From NCBI GenBank assembly GCA_018831025.1, contig JAHJRB010000076.1, forward strand, positions 1 through 7,656: 7,656 nucleotides of DNA, given 5' to 3'. Both the position numbers and the translations under genes were made by a program. The notes under the pieces were generated by a model. It was not told where the DNA came from. It searched no databases and worked only from the letters and a program-made list of their open reading frames with translations. Positions 1 to 5,263 of the stretch are shown piece by piece. Within the stretch, counting starts at the first letter, position 1, and every line of letters starts with the position of its first letter. The stretch comes from Nanobdellota archaeon. GTDB lineage: Archaea; Nanobdellota; Nanobdellia; SCGC-AAA011-G17; ARS1403.

Positions 1-194
1 TCTTTAGCCTCCTCAACATTAAAACCTTCAACAAATTCTCTATTCACTTCTATAAACTCAAAATCAAAGTTTTTAGATCCTAACTTAGAAGTATAATTTT
101 CTAAATAAACTTTTTTACAATTTTTTATAGCTTCTAATCCTTCTAAACTAATACTTTTCTTATTTCCTAATCCTGTTCCTATTAAATATAACAT
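1..194 (-). CDS. dphB: Diphthine synthase (diphthamide methyltransferase), N-terminal part
   Basis: This is a partial minus-strand gene. It starts with ATG at 194-192 and runs off the left edge after 64 codons. The protein begins MLYLIGTGLGNKKSISLEGL and continues through EAIKNC, VYLENYTS and FDFEFIEVNRE. This is the opening of the SAM-dependent tetrapyrrole-methylase-fold DphB: the first strand with a GxGxG-like loop, then the conserved helix and the VYLExYTS segment. In archaea DphB methylates the precursor residue on the translocation factor EF-2 during diphthamide synthesis, in the cytoplasm. Its ATG lies 3 nt after the stop of the upstream gene, so it is probably co-transcribed and may be reached by translational coupling. 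A GGATG about 10 nt upstream is only a weak ribosome-binding site. The family call is from recognition of these motifs; the C-terminal half is not in the window. Confidence 0.9.
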   Translation of the reverse strand, partial: MLYLIGTGLGNKKSISLEGLEAIKNCKKVYLENYTSKLGSKNFDFEFIEVNREFVEGFNVEEAK

Positions 195-197
195 CTC

Positions 198-914
198 TTA
201 AAAAACATCCGGTTCAGTTTCTACTATTTCCATTTTTCTTTCATATGCACCAATTCTTTCTCTTATATTATGTTCTCTTTGAAAATTTTGAAATTTAAAA
301 GTATACAAATCAAATAATTGTCTAGCAGTTTCCTCATCACAATCACTAGTTTCAAGAACACCTTCCTCATTCCTATTTATATGAACTTGTGTATTATTCT
401 TTTCATCAATTATATAAATACGATCAGGAATACTATCATGGTTAGAATCAGAAACTATTACATAAGAATCAGGAGAAACATTATTATTATAATTATATAA
501 AGTTAAAGTTTCATCAATACCTAAAGAAAATTCCTTCACAGTATATCCAAATTTAACACCCGTCCCATTATAAGCCAAACCAATTCTAGAATTCTCAGGA
601 AACCCCTCTCTAAGGGAATACTCTAGATTTTCAACTTCATATTTAAAACCAAGTTTTCCTCTCCAATAATTTGGTTCATCTGAATGGAATTTTTCTTGTC
701 TTGAAAAACTGTCTGGAATTGTTAATTCTTCTTCAATACCAGAAGGAAGAACAATTCTAGTTTGTAAACGAATATTTTTTATTTTTTCTTCAGTAATTCT
801 TTCGATTCTATCTTCTAAAGGTTCTTCTCTTATTTGTTCTGATACATATCCACCTAAACAACTTCCTGCAAATATAAGTGCTCCAGCGCCTAATAATCTT
901 AAAGTCTTATTCAT
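198..914 (-). CDS. Small secreted lipoprotein-like protein with a calcium-loop-like motif, unknown function
   Basis: I do not recognise a family for this 238-residue protein. Residues 1-18 form a short signal peptide: Lys3 and Arg6, then a hydrophobic stretch ending FAGSC, which fits a lipobox with Cys19 as the possible lipid anchor. Residues 21-55 are charged and probably helical. The rest is soluble, with beta-type segments and a helical, charged C-terminus from about 195. At 156-164 the sequence DSNHDSIPD matches the DxNxDxxPD calcium loop of thrombospondin type-3-like repeats, but only one copy is present. The gene starts 3 nt after the stop of the radical SAM gene and ends 3 nt before dphB, so it sits inside an operon with two cytoplasmic enzymes, an odd place for an exported protein. 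The GGGAG upstream is about 14 nt from the ATG, so it is a weak ribosome-binding site. The export call is moderately sure and the function is open. Confidence 0.75.
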   Translation of the reverse strand: MNKTLRLLGAGALIFAGSCLGGYVSEQIREEPLEDRIERITEEKIKNIRLQTRIVLPSGIEEELTIPDSFSRQEKFHSDEPNYWRGKLGFKYEVENLEYSLREGFPENSRIGLAYNGTGVKFGYTVKEFSLGIDETLTLYNYNNNVSPDSYVIVSDSNHDSIPDRIYIIDEKNNTQVHINRNEEGVLETSDCDEETARQLFDLYTFKFQNFQREHNIRERIGAYERKMEIVETEPDVF

Positions 915-917
915 CTT

Positions 918-2372
918 CTAAACAACTTCTCCCTTTAAACTTCTTAGCATATAACCATTTACTTTTACATTATAAAATTTTTTAAGTTTTAATCTTCCTT
1001 TAACACCTATAACTAATGGATAACTTCCAAACTGTCTTAAAAAAGTTGTATTTCCATCATAAATCTCACTATAACAGTCTTTCAATACAGTACCTTGAGG
1101 AGCAACTTTAGCTAACATTTTATTATCAATCTTTTGTCTAATCTCATTTCTCCATTTCCAATAATATTTTTTATTTTTTCTTAAAAATTTATTCCCGACT
1201 TCCTTCCATAATTTAGTTCCAGGCAGCACAGTTACTTGTCTTATGTTTATCCTTCTTAACAGCAAATTAGAGTCTATAACTTTTCTTAAATACTTCATAT
1301 TCTCTTCATGTGTTTTTTTATTTTCATTTTTAAGTCCAAATATTAAATTAATTCCAGGTAAAAATTTAGGTAATCCATCCTTTCCTTTTTCCTTTCCATA
1401 TTTATTTATAATTTTAATAGCTTCTAAAGCAATTCCAGGACTACAATTAAGTGTATTACCTTTAACAACATCAATATCAAAACTCTCAACTCCAAAAGCA
1501 GCTACATTCCCGCTTGTACAATAGTTTACAATAGCTTTGGTAATCTCAACTCCTTTCTTACTAACAACTTTAACAGGATTAACATTATCAATATGCAGTA
1601 CTTTTATTTCTTTAAAATTTTTATTTATTTCTTTAAGCAACTCTACAGCTTCAGGATAAGAATAAAAACAATTTTGTTTTCCTAATCTAAAATACCTAGC
1701 TCCTAAATCATAAAAGGTTTCAATTTCCTTTAATATATCTTCTTTTTTTCTATATTCTACTTTATTCTTAAGCGGCTCTAAACAAAAACTACAGGTTCCT
1801 ACATCACATCCCCTTCCAGTCTCAATTTCAATCATTCTTAAATCTGGAATTTGCTTAAATATTTTCTTAGCTCCCTTAACACTATAATCTTTAATTTCTT
1901 TTAAATTAAATCTATACAAATTAAAATCAATTTTACTAAAATCTCCTTCTTTTACAACTTCACTAAACCTTCCACCTTCTAATTGGCTTCCGAATACTGC
2001 CGGTCCAGTTAAAATTTTCTTGCATTTAACATCTTCTAATAATCTACTTACTTCTCTTAAAGTTCCTGGCATTGCTGATAAGTATTTTCCAGGCACATGT
2101 ACTCCTAAAACAACAATAAGTTCTTTAGTTTTAGCTAAAACTTTACTTACATCATTATTAGTTAAATTATAAGTAGTAATTTGTGTTTTTTCACTTAATT
2201 TAGGAACTTTCTCTTTCCCATTATAAAGCTTAAATAATCTTAAATCATCTATTGTAATATAATTTACTTTACCTTTTAATTTTCCAGCAATATATCTAGG
2301 ATAAACACCTAGGTAAGGCGGAACACCTAAACCAGCTGCTTCATCCGTATAACAATCTAAGATAGTATACAT
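918..2372 (-). CDS. Radical SAM protein, COG1031-like archaeal family
   Basis: This is a 484-residue radical SAM enzyme of unknown reaction. The N-terminal part (1-170) contains CYTDEAAGLGVPPYLGVYPR, a segment I recall as characteristic of the archaeal COG1031 family. The radical SAM core starts near 180 with the iron-sulfur ligands in GRGCDVGTCSFCLEP: Cys189, Cys194 and Cys197, a CX4CX2C spacing rather than the usual CX3CX2C. It continues with YFRLGKQNCFYSY (227-239), which I also associate with that family, then GVESFD (294-299) and PGINLIFGL (339-347), typical barrel strands. COG1031 members as I remember them carry a C-terminal helix-hairpin-helix domain. Here the protein stops shortly after FYNVKVNGYMLRS (466-478), so that domain seems absent. 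It is first in a run with the lipoprotein-like gene and dphB, 3 nt upstream of the former. The start ATG has a TATA-like TTTAAAA 29-35 nt upstream, giving a very short leader. Superfamily is certain and the subfamily likely. Confidence 0.88.
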   Translation of the reverse strand: MYTILDCYTDEAAGLGVPPYLGVYPRYIAGKLKGKVNYITIDDLRLFKLYNGKEKVPKLSEKTQITTYNLTNNDVSKVLAKTKELIVVLGVHVPGKYLSAMPGTLREVSRLLEDVKCKKILTGPAVFGSQLEGGRFSEVVKEGDFSKIDFNLYRFNLKEIKDYSVKGAKKIFKQIPDLRMIEIETGRGCDVGTCSFCLEPLKNKVEYRKKEDILKEIETFYDLGARYFRLGKQNCFYSYPEAVELLKEINKNFKEIKVLHIDNVNPVKVVSKKGVEITKAIVNYCTSGNVAAFGVESFDIDVVKGNTLNCSPGIALEAIKIINKYGKEKGKDGLPKFLPGINLIFGLKNENKKTHEENMKYLRKVIDSNLLLRRINIRQVTVLPGTKLWKEVGNKFLRKNKKYYWKWRNEIRQKIDNKMLAKVAPQGTVLKDCYSEIYDGNTTFLRQFGSYPLVIGVKGRLKLKKFYNVKVNGYMLRSLKGEVV

Positions 2373-2400
2373 TTTACAAAATATAGCTTGTTTTCACTCC

Positions 2401-2407
2401 TTTTAAA
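2401..2407 (-). promoter_or_regulatory. TATA box for the minus-strand operon
   Basis: On the minus strand TTTAAAA is centred about 32 nt before the ATG at 2372, predicting a leader of roughly 6 nt. The AGGAGTG just below it lies too far (about 22 nt) from the ATG to serve as a ribosome-binding site. The same bases occur in the copy near 5200, where no divergent gene exists, so the match alone does not prove promoter activity. Confidence 0.45.
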
Positions 2408-2431
2408 CATTACTTCTTTAAAGTAACAAAC

Positions 2432-2439
2432 TTTAAAAA
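2432..2439 (+). promoter_or_regulatory. TATA box for the 509-residue gene; leaderless start predicted
   Basis: TTTAAAAA is centred 26-27 nt before the ATG at 2462. Archaeal transcription starts about 25 nt below the TATA centre, so the RNA should begin at or within a few bases of the ATG. The 26 bases before the ATG contain no Shine-Dalgarno sequence and end in seven Ts and a C. Confidence 0.6.
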
Positions 2440-2461
2440 CCCTATTTTCTTAGTTTTTTTC

Positions 2462-3991
2462 ATGAATTTAAAAAATGTAATAGAAAAACAATCACCAATT
2501 TCCAGAAGAGATGCATTAAAAGTTTTAGCTACCTCCACTTTATTCGGATGTGGAAATGGTAGTGTCACAGGTACAGGAAATGGTCAACCAAGATTAGACC
2601 CACCTGAAACAGATCCTCCAGGAGACTATACTCAATTTACCGCCCCAGAATATGTTGCTCAAATAGGAAGTAATTCTCAATATGTTGATATCCCTTTTAG
2701 GAACAAATATGGATATACATCTATATTCCCTATTGGAGAAGATGGATTTACGACGGAAATAGGAAGTTTCACTGCAGGATTATATGAAAATGATCAAGAG
2801 CAAGTAGTCGGAATTTATGAAAGAAAAAACAGAGTTGCACCAGGATTAAAATTTACATCAAAACGCCCTTCTTCAAAACCAATATCTGGGGATTTAGTAA
2901 ATAGAATTAGAGTTTATGCAAAAGAAAAAATGATACAAGGAAGAGATGTAGCAATAAGACAAATAGAAGAATCTGCTCCAGAATGGGATCCAGAACATGT
3001 AATAAATATGCCAGGAATAATATACAGGGGAGATTGGTCCTTTAACCAAATCAGAGAACTTAATACAACTCTCAACTATGCTAGCACAGTTCTAACATTT
3101 ATCCCAGGACCTCAACAACCAGCAGCAGCAACTGTAAGTGCTATAACCGATAAATTAACTCCTCTTTTCGGGTATACTAGCGAACTAATTGATATAATCA
3201 ATAGTAATACTCCTCTCTCTATCAACAAAAACGCCCAGTTCAGTTGGTACGAAATTCAAGGTATGCCTAATTTTCCAATAATAGTTCCAAGTGCAGCAGT
3301 AGACAGAATTAGAGCAAGAAGTGCTTTTGAAATAGAAGATTTTTACCCTCTAACTGCAGGGAATCAATGGAGATTTTCTTCCAACCAAGGAGAATTTGGA
3401 GAAGAATCACTTGGATTCAAAGACATAAAAGGAAAAAAGGTAGTTGTTGTTAGAAATACTAAGGGAGAAGATGAATACTATGGCTGTAGAAATGGTCAAC
3501 TAAAATTAATGGGTGCTAGAAGCCCAGAAATAGGAGATTTCTATTTTGAACCAGGTATAGTTATAGGGGATTCTAATATAAGAACTGGAAGAATATATGT
3601 AACCGAATCTAATGTTGTATTTGATCAATATCCACATATAGAAGGAACAATGGCAGCAAGTATGGATTTCCAAGCTTTAGAACATATAACTGTTCCTGCA
3701 GGAGAATTTGGAGACTGTCTTAAAGCAAGAGAGTTAGGAACTTTTGATATGAGGAATACCTACACAGGAGAAAAAGCAAGACAAAGTGGAAATACAAACC
3801 ATTGGTTAGCGAAAAATGTTGGGCATGTAAAAATGCAAGAGTTAGGAAATGACGGAAGAACACCTGTAAGAACCTACAGACTACAAAGGGCAGATATCAA
3901 TGGTATAAGTATCCAAAAACCCTTGACTGAAAAGGATATGTCTTTTGGCGTAATAAAAATAGCAGAAAATCTTTGTAAAGAATTAATCTAA
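2462..3991 (+). CDS. Exported Tat-type lipoprotein-like protein, unknown function
   Basis: This 509-residue protein has an N-terminus that reads as a twin-arginine signal: SRRDALK at 14-20 (Arg15, Arg16), a short hydrophobic run, then LFGC with Cys30 as lipobox cysteine. A Gly/Thr/Pro-rich linker follows (31-60). Residues 60-290 match no family I know; 147-175 and 194-245 look helical. The C-terminal region resembles a fold common in bacterial surface lipoproteins, in which an opening like FYPLTAGNQWRF (294-305) is followed by ITVPAGEFGDCLKAR (409-423) and a closing HWLAKNVGHVKMQEL (447-461). I cannot name that domain with certainty. The start is supported by the TATA box at the right distance and by the same start context, T7-C-ATGAATTTA, at 5264. 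The stop TAA is antisense to a leucine codon of a minus-strand gene remnant. Export through Tat is inferred from the motif and would mean the protein folds before translocation. Confidence 0.8.
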   Translation: MNLKNVIEKQSPISRRDALKVLATSTLFGCGNGSVTGTGNGQPRLDPPETDPPGDYTQFTAPEYVAQIGSNSQYVDIPFRNKYGYTSIFPIGEDGFTTEIGSFTAGLYENDQEQVVGIYERKNRVAPGLKFTSKRPSSKPISGDLVNRIRVYAKEKMIQGRDVAIRQIEESAPEWDPEHVINMPGIIYRGDWSFNQIRELNTTLNYASTVLTFIPGPQQPAAATVSAITDKLTPLFGYTSELIDIINSNTPLSINKNAQFSWYEIQGMPNFPIIVPSAAVDRIRARSAFEIEDFYPLTAGNQWRFSSNQGEFGEESLGFKDIKGKKVVVVRNTKGEDEYYGCRNGQLKLMGARSPEIGDFYFEPGIVIGDSNIRTGRIYVTESNVVFDQYPHIEGTMAASMDFQALEHITVPAGEFGDCLKARELGTFDMRNTYTGEKARQSGNTNHWLAKNVGHVKMQELGNDGRTPVRTYRLQRADINGISIQKPLTEKDMSFGVIKIAENLCKELI

Positions 3992-4051
3992 TCTTTCCCT
4001 AAACCCTTCTTCACTTATCTCACCATTAGAATACTGAACACAAAAATAGTT
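3983..4051 (-). pseudogene. Remnant C-terminus of a convergent gene homologous to 7568-7656
   Basis: Read on the minus strand, this stretch encodes NYFCVQYSNGEISEEGFRE plus RLD before a TAA stop (3985-3983). An in-frame TGA lies just upstream (4054-4052), so only about 22 codons remain. The tail at 7568-7656 reads CDVQFPNSEISEEGYAKRL, then EG and a stop. Differences between the two include synonymous changes (Gly, Asn and Val codons), two Tyr/Phe swaps and one whole-codon indel, the pattern of two diverging coding copies. The GEISEEGFRERL end loosely resembles the last helix of SHOCT-type short C-terminal domains, but this is weak. It overlaps the end of the plus-strand gene by 9 nt. Homology stops where the palindromic repeats of the HEPN-MNT module begin. 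Confidence 0.5.
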
Positions 4052-4134
4052 TCAAATGAAACAATAAATAGTTTCAAATGAACCAAAAGATTTATATAGT
4101 TACAAATGAAACCAATTTTTAGTTCAAATGAAAC
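4049..4134 (+). repeat. Four-copy palindromic operator-like array around the HEPN-MNT promoter
   Basis: Copy 1 is GTTTCAAATGAAAC (4049-4062), a perfect 6-bp inverted repeat (GTTTCA / TGAAAC) around AA. Copy 2 is GTTTCAAATGAACC (4071-4084), copy 3 GTTACAAATGAAAC (4099-4112) and copy 4 GTTCAAATGAAAC (4122-4134). The AAATG cores are 22, 28 and 22 nt apart, near two or more helical turns. Copies 2 and 3 bracket the TATA box and copy 4 contains the start codon of the HEPN gene. This layout suits repression of the operon by a bound regulator; that role is inferred. Confidence 0.8.
4091..4098 (+). promoter_or_regulatory. TATA box of the HEPN-MNT operon
   Basis: TTTATATA, preceded by the A-rich CCAAAAGA that could serve as a TFB-recognition element. 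It is centred about 33 nt before the ATG at 4128, so transcription should start near 4120, giving a leader of about 8 nt with no ribosome-binding site. It lies between operator-like copies 2 and 3. Confidence 0.6.
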
Positions 4135-4526
4135 TAGAATCACATTTAGCAAATCTAGAAGAAAGCTTAGAAGTAATAGAAGAAAGTATAGAAAAAGGTC
4201 TAGTAGAAAGACAAAGAAACATAGGATTTAATACATCTGCAGCTGTTGTGGATATGCTGGAAATATTTTTACATAAAAAAAGTTTAATAGATCCTGGGTT
4301 CATAATTAAACATGAATGGTTAAAATCAAAAAACAGAATAAAAGAAAAATTATCATTCGAGTTTCCAAAGAAGAAAGAAATATTAGACTTAGCTTTTAAA
4401 ATAGAAGAAAAAAGAAATGCATTATGCTATGGAACACCGCAAAATCTAGAAACAACCCAAGAGGTAATTAATAATTTTAATAGATTAAAAAAAATTTTTA
4501 AGGAGATAAATTCAGATGAAAAATAA
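4128..4526 (+). CDS. HEPN-domain protein of a HEPN-MNT toxin-antitoxin-like pair
   Basis: This is a 132-residue, mostly helical protein. It has the layout of archaeal HEPN proteins encoded with minimal nucleotidyltransferases: an acidic first helix (5-25), GFNTSAAVVDMLEIFLHKK (33-51), and a last conserved helix with IEEKRNALCYG (92-102). HEPN toxins of HepT type are RNases with an RX4-6H motif. Here Arg96 is followed by Tyr101 where the histidine is expected (RX4Y), so RNase activity is uncertain. Other histidines (His49, His62) are elsewhere in the fold. In well-studied pairs the MNT partner inactivates HEPN by adding AMP to a tyrosine near the motif. The gene overlaps the MNT gene by 11 nt, which fits a co-translated complex. 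The ATG at 4128 sits inside the fourth palindrome; copy 1 has an in-frame ATG at 4056 but a stop two codons later. Family assignment rests on partner and motif, not on a search. Confidence 0.8.
   Translation: MKLESHLANLEESLEVIEESIEKGLVERQRNIGFNTSAAVVDMLEIFLHKKSLIDPGFIIKHEWLKSKNRIKEKLSFEFPKKKEILDLAFKIEEKRNALCYGTPQNLETTQEVINNFNRLKKIFKEINSDEK
4500..4507 (+). promoter_or_regulatory. Shine-Dalgarno sequence for the MNT gene
   Basis: AAGGAGAT lies inside the end of the HEPN gene, 8-10 nt before the ATG at 4516. It is the clearest ribosome-binding site in the window. It supports the start that overlaps HEPN, and it contrasts with the leaderless-type starts of the first genes of transcripts. Confidence 0.7.
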
Positions 4527-5130
4527 ACTAATAGCTTTTTCAATGGATTTTGCATCTTTCTTAATTCAAAAAACAAAAAATAAAGATAAAATTAAAAATA
4601 TAATATTATTTGGCTCAGTAGCTAGAGAAGAAGCAAATGAAAATAGTGACATAGATATTTTCATAGATTTAACAAAAGAAGATAAAAAAACAGAGAAAGA
4701 AATTGCTAATTTACTAACTTATTTTTTGGATTCTACAAAATATAAAAACTATTGGAAACTGCTTGAAATTGAAAATGAAATTAAATTAACAATAGGAGAA
4801 TTAAATAAATGGAATGATCTTAAATCAAGTATTTTATCCAACGGCATTTTATTATATGGAAAATTTAAAACAGATATAAAAAAGGGAGAGCATAAAATAT
4901 TTTTTATTTGGGAAAACATAAAGCCAAACTCAAAAAGGGTTTTATTTAACAAACAAATCTTCGGCTATAATCAAGGAAAAAAATTTTACAAAGGTATGTT
5001 GCAAAAATATGACGGAGAGAGATTAGGAAAAGGATGTATAATTGTCCCATTAGAATACAGCAACATTTTCAATAATATATTCAAAAAATGCAAAATAACA
5101 GTAAAAATTAAAAAAGTATTAGAATACTAA
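4516..5130 (+). CDS. Minimal nucleotidyltransferase (MNT) with C-terminal extension, HEPN partner
   Basis: This is a 204-residue protein of the DNA polymerase beta-like nucleotidyltransferase superfamily. The N-terminal domain (about 1-118) has IILFGSVAREEANENSDIDI: Gly33, Ser34, then ten residues to Asp45 and Asp47, the exact GSX10DXD signature that binds the nucleotide and metals. It ends with SNGILLYGK (108-116), typical of these proteins. A third carboxylate is not obvious on the expected strand; Glu86 or Glu88 are nearby. Residues 120-204 form a Lys-rich extension with LFNKQIFGYN (143-152), KFYKGML (156-162) and ERLGKGCIIVP (168-178), longer than the stand-alone MNT antitoxins of about 100 residues. 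I recall similar extensions in some archaeal nucleotidyltransferases but cannot name the domain. By analogy it neutralises the HEPN partner by AMPylation; the basic extension could also bind RNA or the upstream operators, which is speculation. Confidence 0.87.
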   Translation: MKNKLIAFSMDFASFLIQKTKNKDKIKNIILFGSVAREEANENSDIDIFIDLTKEDKKTEKEIANLLTYFLDSTKYKNYWKLLEIENEIKLTIGELNKWNDLKSSILSNGILLYGKFKTDIKKGEHKIFFIWENIKPNSKRVLFNKQIFGYNQGKKFYKGMLQKYDGERLGKGCIIVPLEYSNIFNNIFKKCKITVKIKKVLEY

Positions 5131-5133
5131 ATT

Positions 5134-5163
5134 TGCTTTTTGCTAAAAAATTATCTAAAAGCA
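5134..5163 (+). terminator. Possible weak hairpin after the HEPN-MNT operon
   Basis: TGCTTTT (5134-5140) and AAAAGCA (5157-5163) can pair around a 16-nt AT-rich loop, starting 4 nt after the MNT stop. The stem is short and T-runs are modest, so this is a weak candidate for termination or 3'-end processing. No other clear signal lies between here and the promoter block at 5197. Confidence 0.25.
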
Positions 5164-5196
5164 GTCTAAATATAAATTTTATAGAACTTTAAGTTA

Positions 5197-5241
5197 TTTC
5201 ACTCCTTTTAAACATTACTAAGAAGTAACAAACTTTATAAA
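5197..5241 (+). promoter_or_regulatory. Promoter block, copy 2, with TATA box TTTATAAA
   Basis: Bases 5197-5219 and 5223-5237 repeat 2392-2414 and 2421-2435 exactly. The dyad here is TTACT-AAGA-AGTAA. The TATA box TTTATAAA (5234-5241) is centred 26-27 nt before the ATG at 5264, the same spacing as in copy 1, so this transcript should also start at its ATG. The conserved left half includes the reverse TATA-like TTTAAAA, although no divergent gene lies on that side, only the end of the MNT gene. Confidence 0.7.
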
Positions 5242-5263
5242 TCCTAAAATATTGATTTTTTTC

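Larger units (their letters stand above)
2392..2439. promoter_or_regulatory. Divergent promoter block, copy 1 (shared with 5197-5241)
   Basis: This 89-nt intergenic region separates the minus-strand operon from the 509-residue gene. Bases 2392-2414 and 2421-2435 are identical to 5197-5219 and 5223-5237, with a 6-nt spacer here and 3 nt there. The middle is a hyphenated palindrome, TTACTT-CTTTA-AAGTAA, flanked on each side by a TATA-like sequence: TTTAAAAA (2432-2439) reading right and TTTAAAA (minus strand, 2407-2401) reading left. It therefore looks like a bidirectional promoter around a dyad that a regulator could bind. Only the sequence match is seen; the regulator is inferred. Confidence 0.65.

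Noticed and set aside
318..500. Plus-strand open frame opposite the small lipoprotein-like gene
   Set aside because: Its product is low-complexity Ile/Asn/Arg from AT-rich antisense, with no start signal; the minus-strand gene explains the region.
1243..1524. Plus-strand open frame opposite the radical SAM gene
   Set aside because: It lies wholly within a gene with clear family motifs and has no promoter or ribosome-binding site.
3992..4048. Shared 3' flank as a noncoding terminator or RNA element
   Set aside because: It has no T-run or stem, and differences from 7580-7645 are synonymous, conservative or whole-codon in the minus frame, favouring a coding origin. Not fully excluded.
4049..4134. 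CRISPR-like array
   Set aside because: Units are only 13-14 nt, palindromic, separated by 8-14 nt, and surround a promoter; this is an operator layout, not repeats with spacers.
4749..4952. Minus-strand open frame inside the MNT gene
   Set aside because: Antisense shadow of the nucleotidyltransferase; no recognisable domain or start signal, even if the reverse TATA-like element near 5207 were active.
5252..5263. TTG start four codons upstream of the propeller gene's ATG
   Set aside because: It would lie upstream of the transcript start predicted from the TATA box, has no ribosome-binding site, and the sister gene at 2462 starts with ATG in the same T7-C-ATGAATTTA context.
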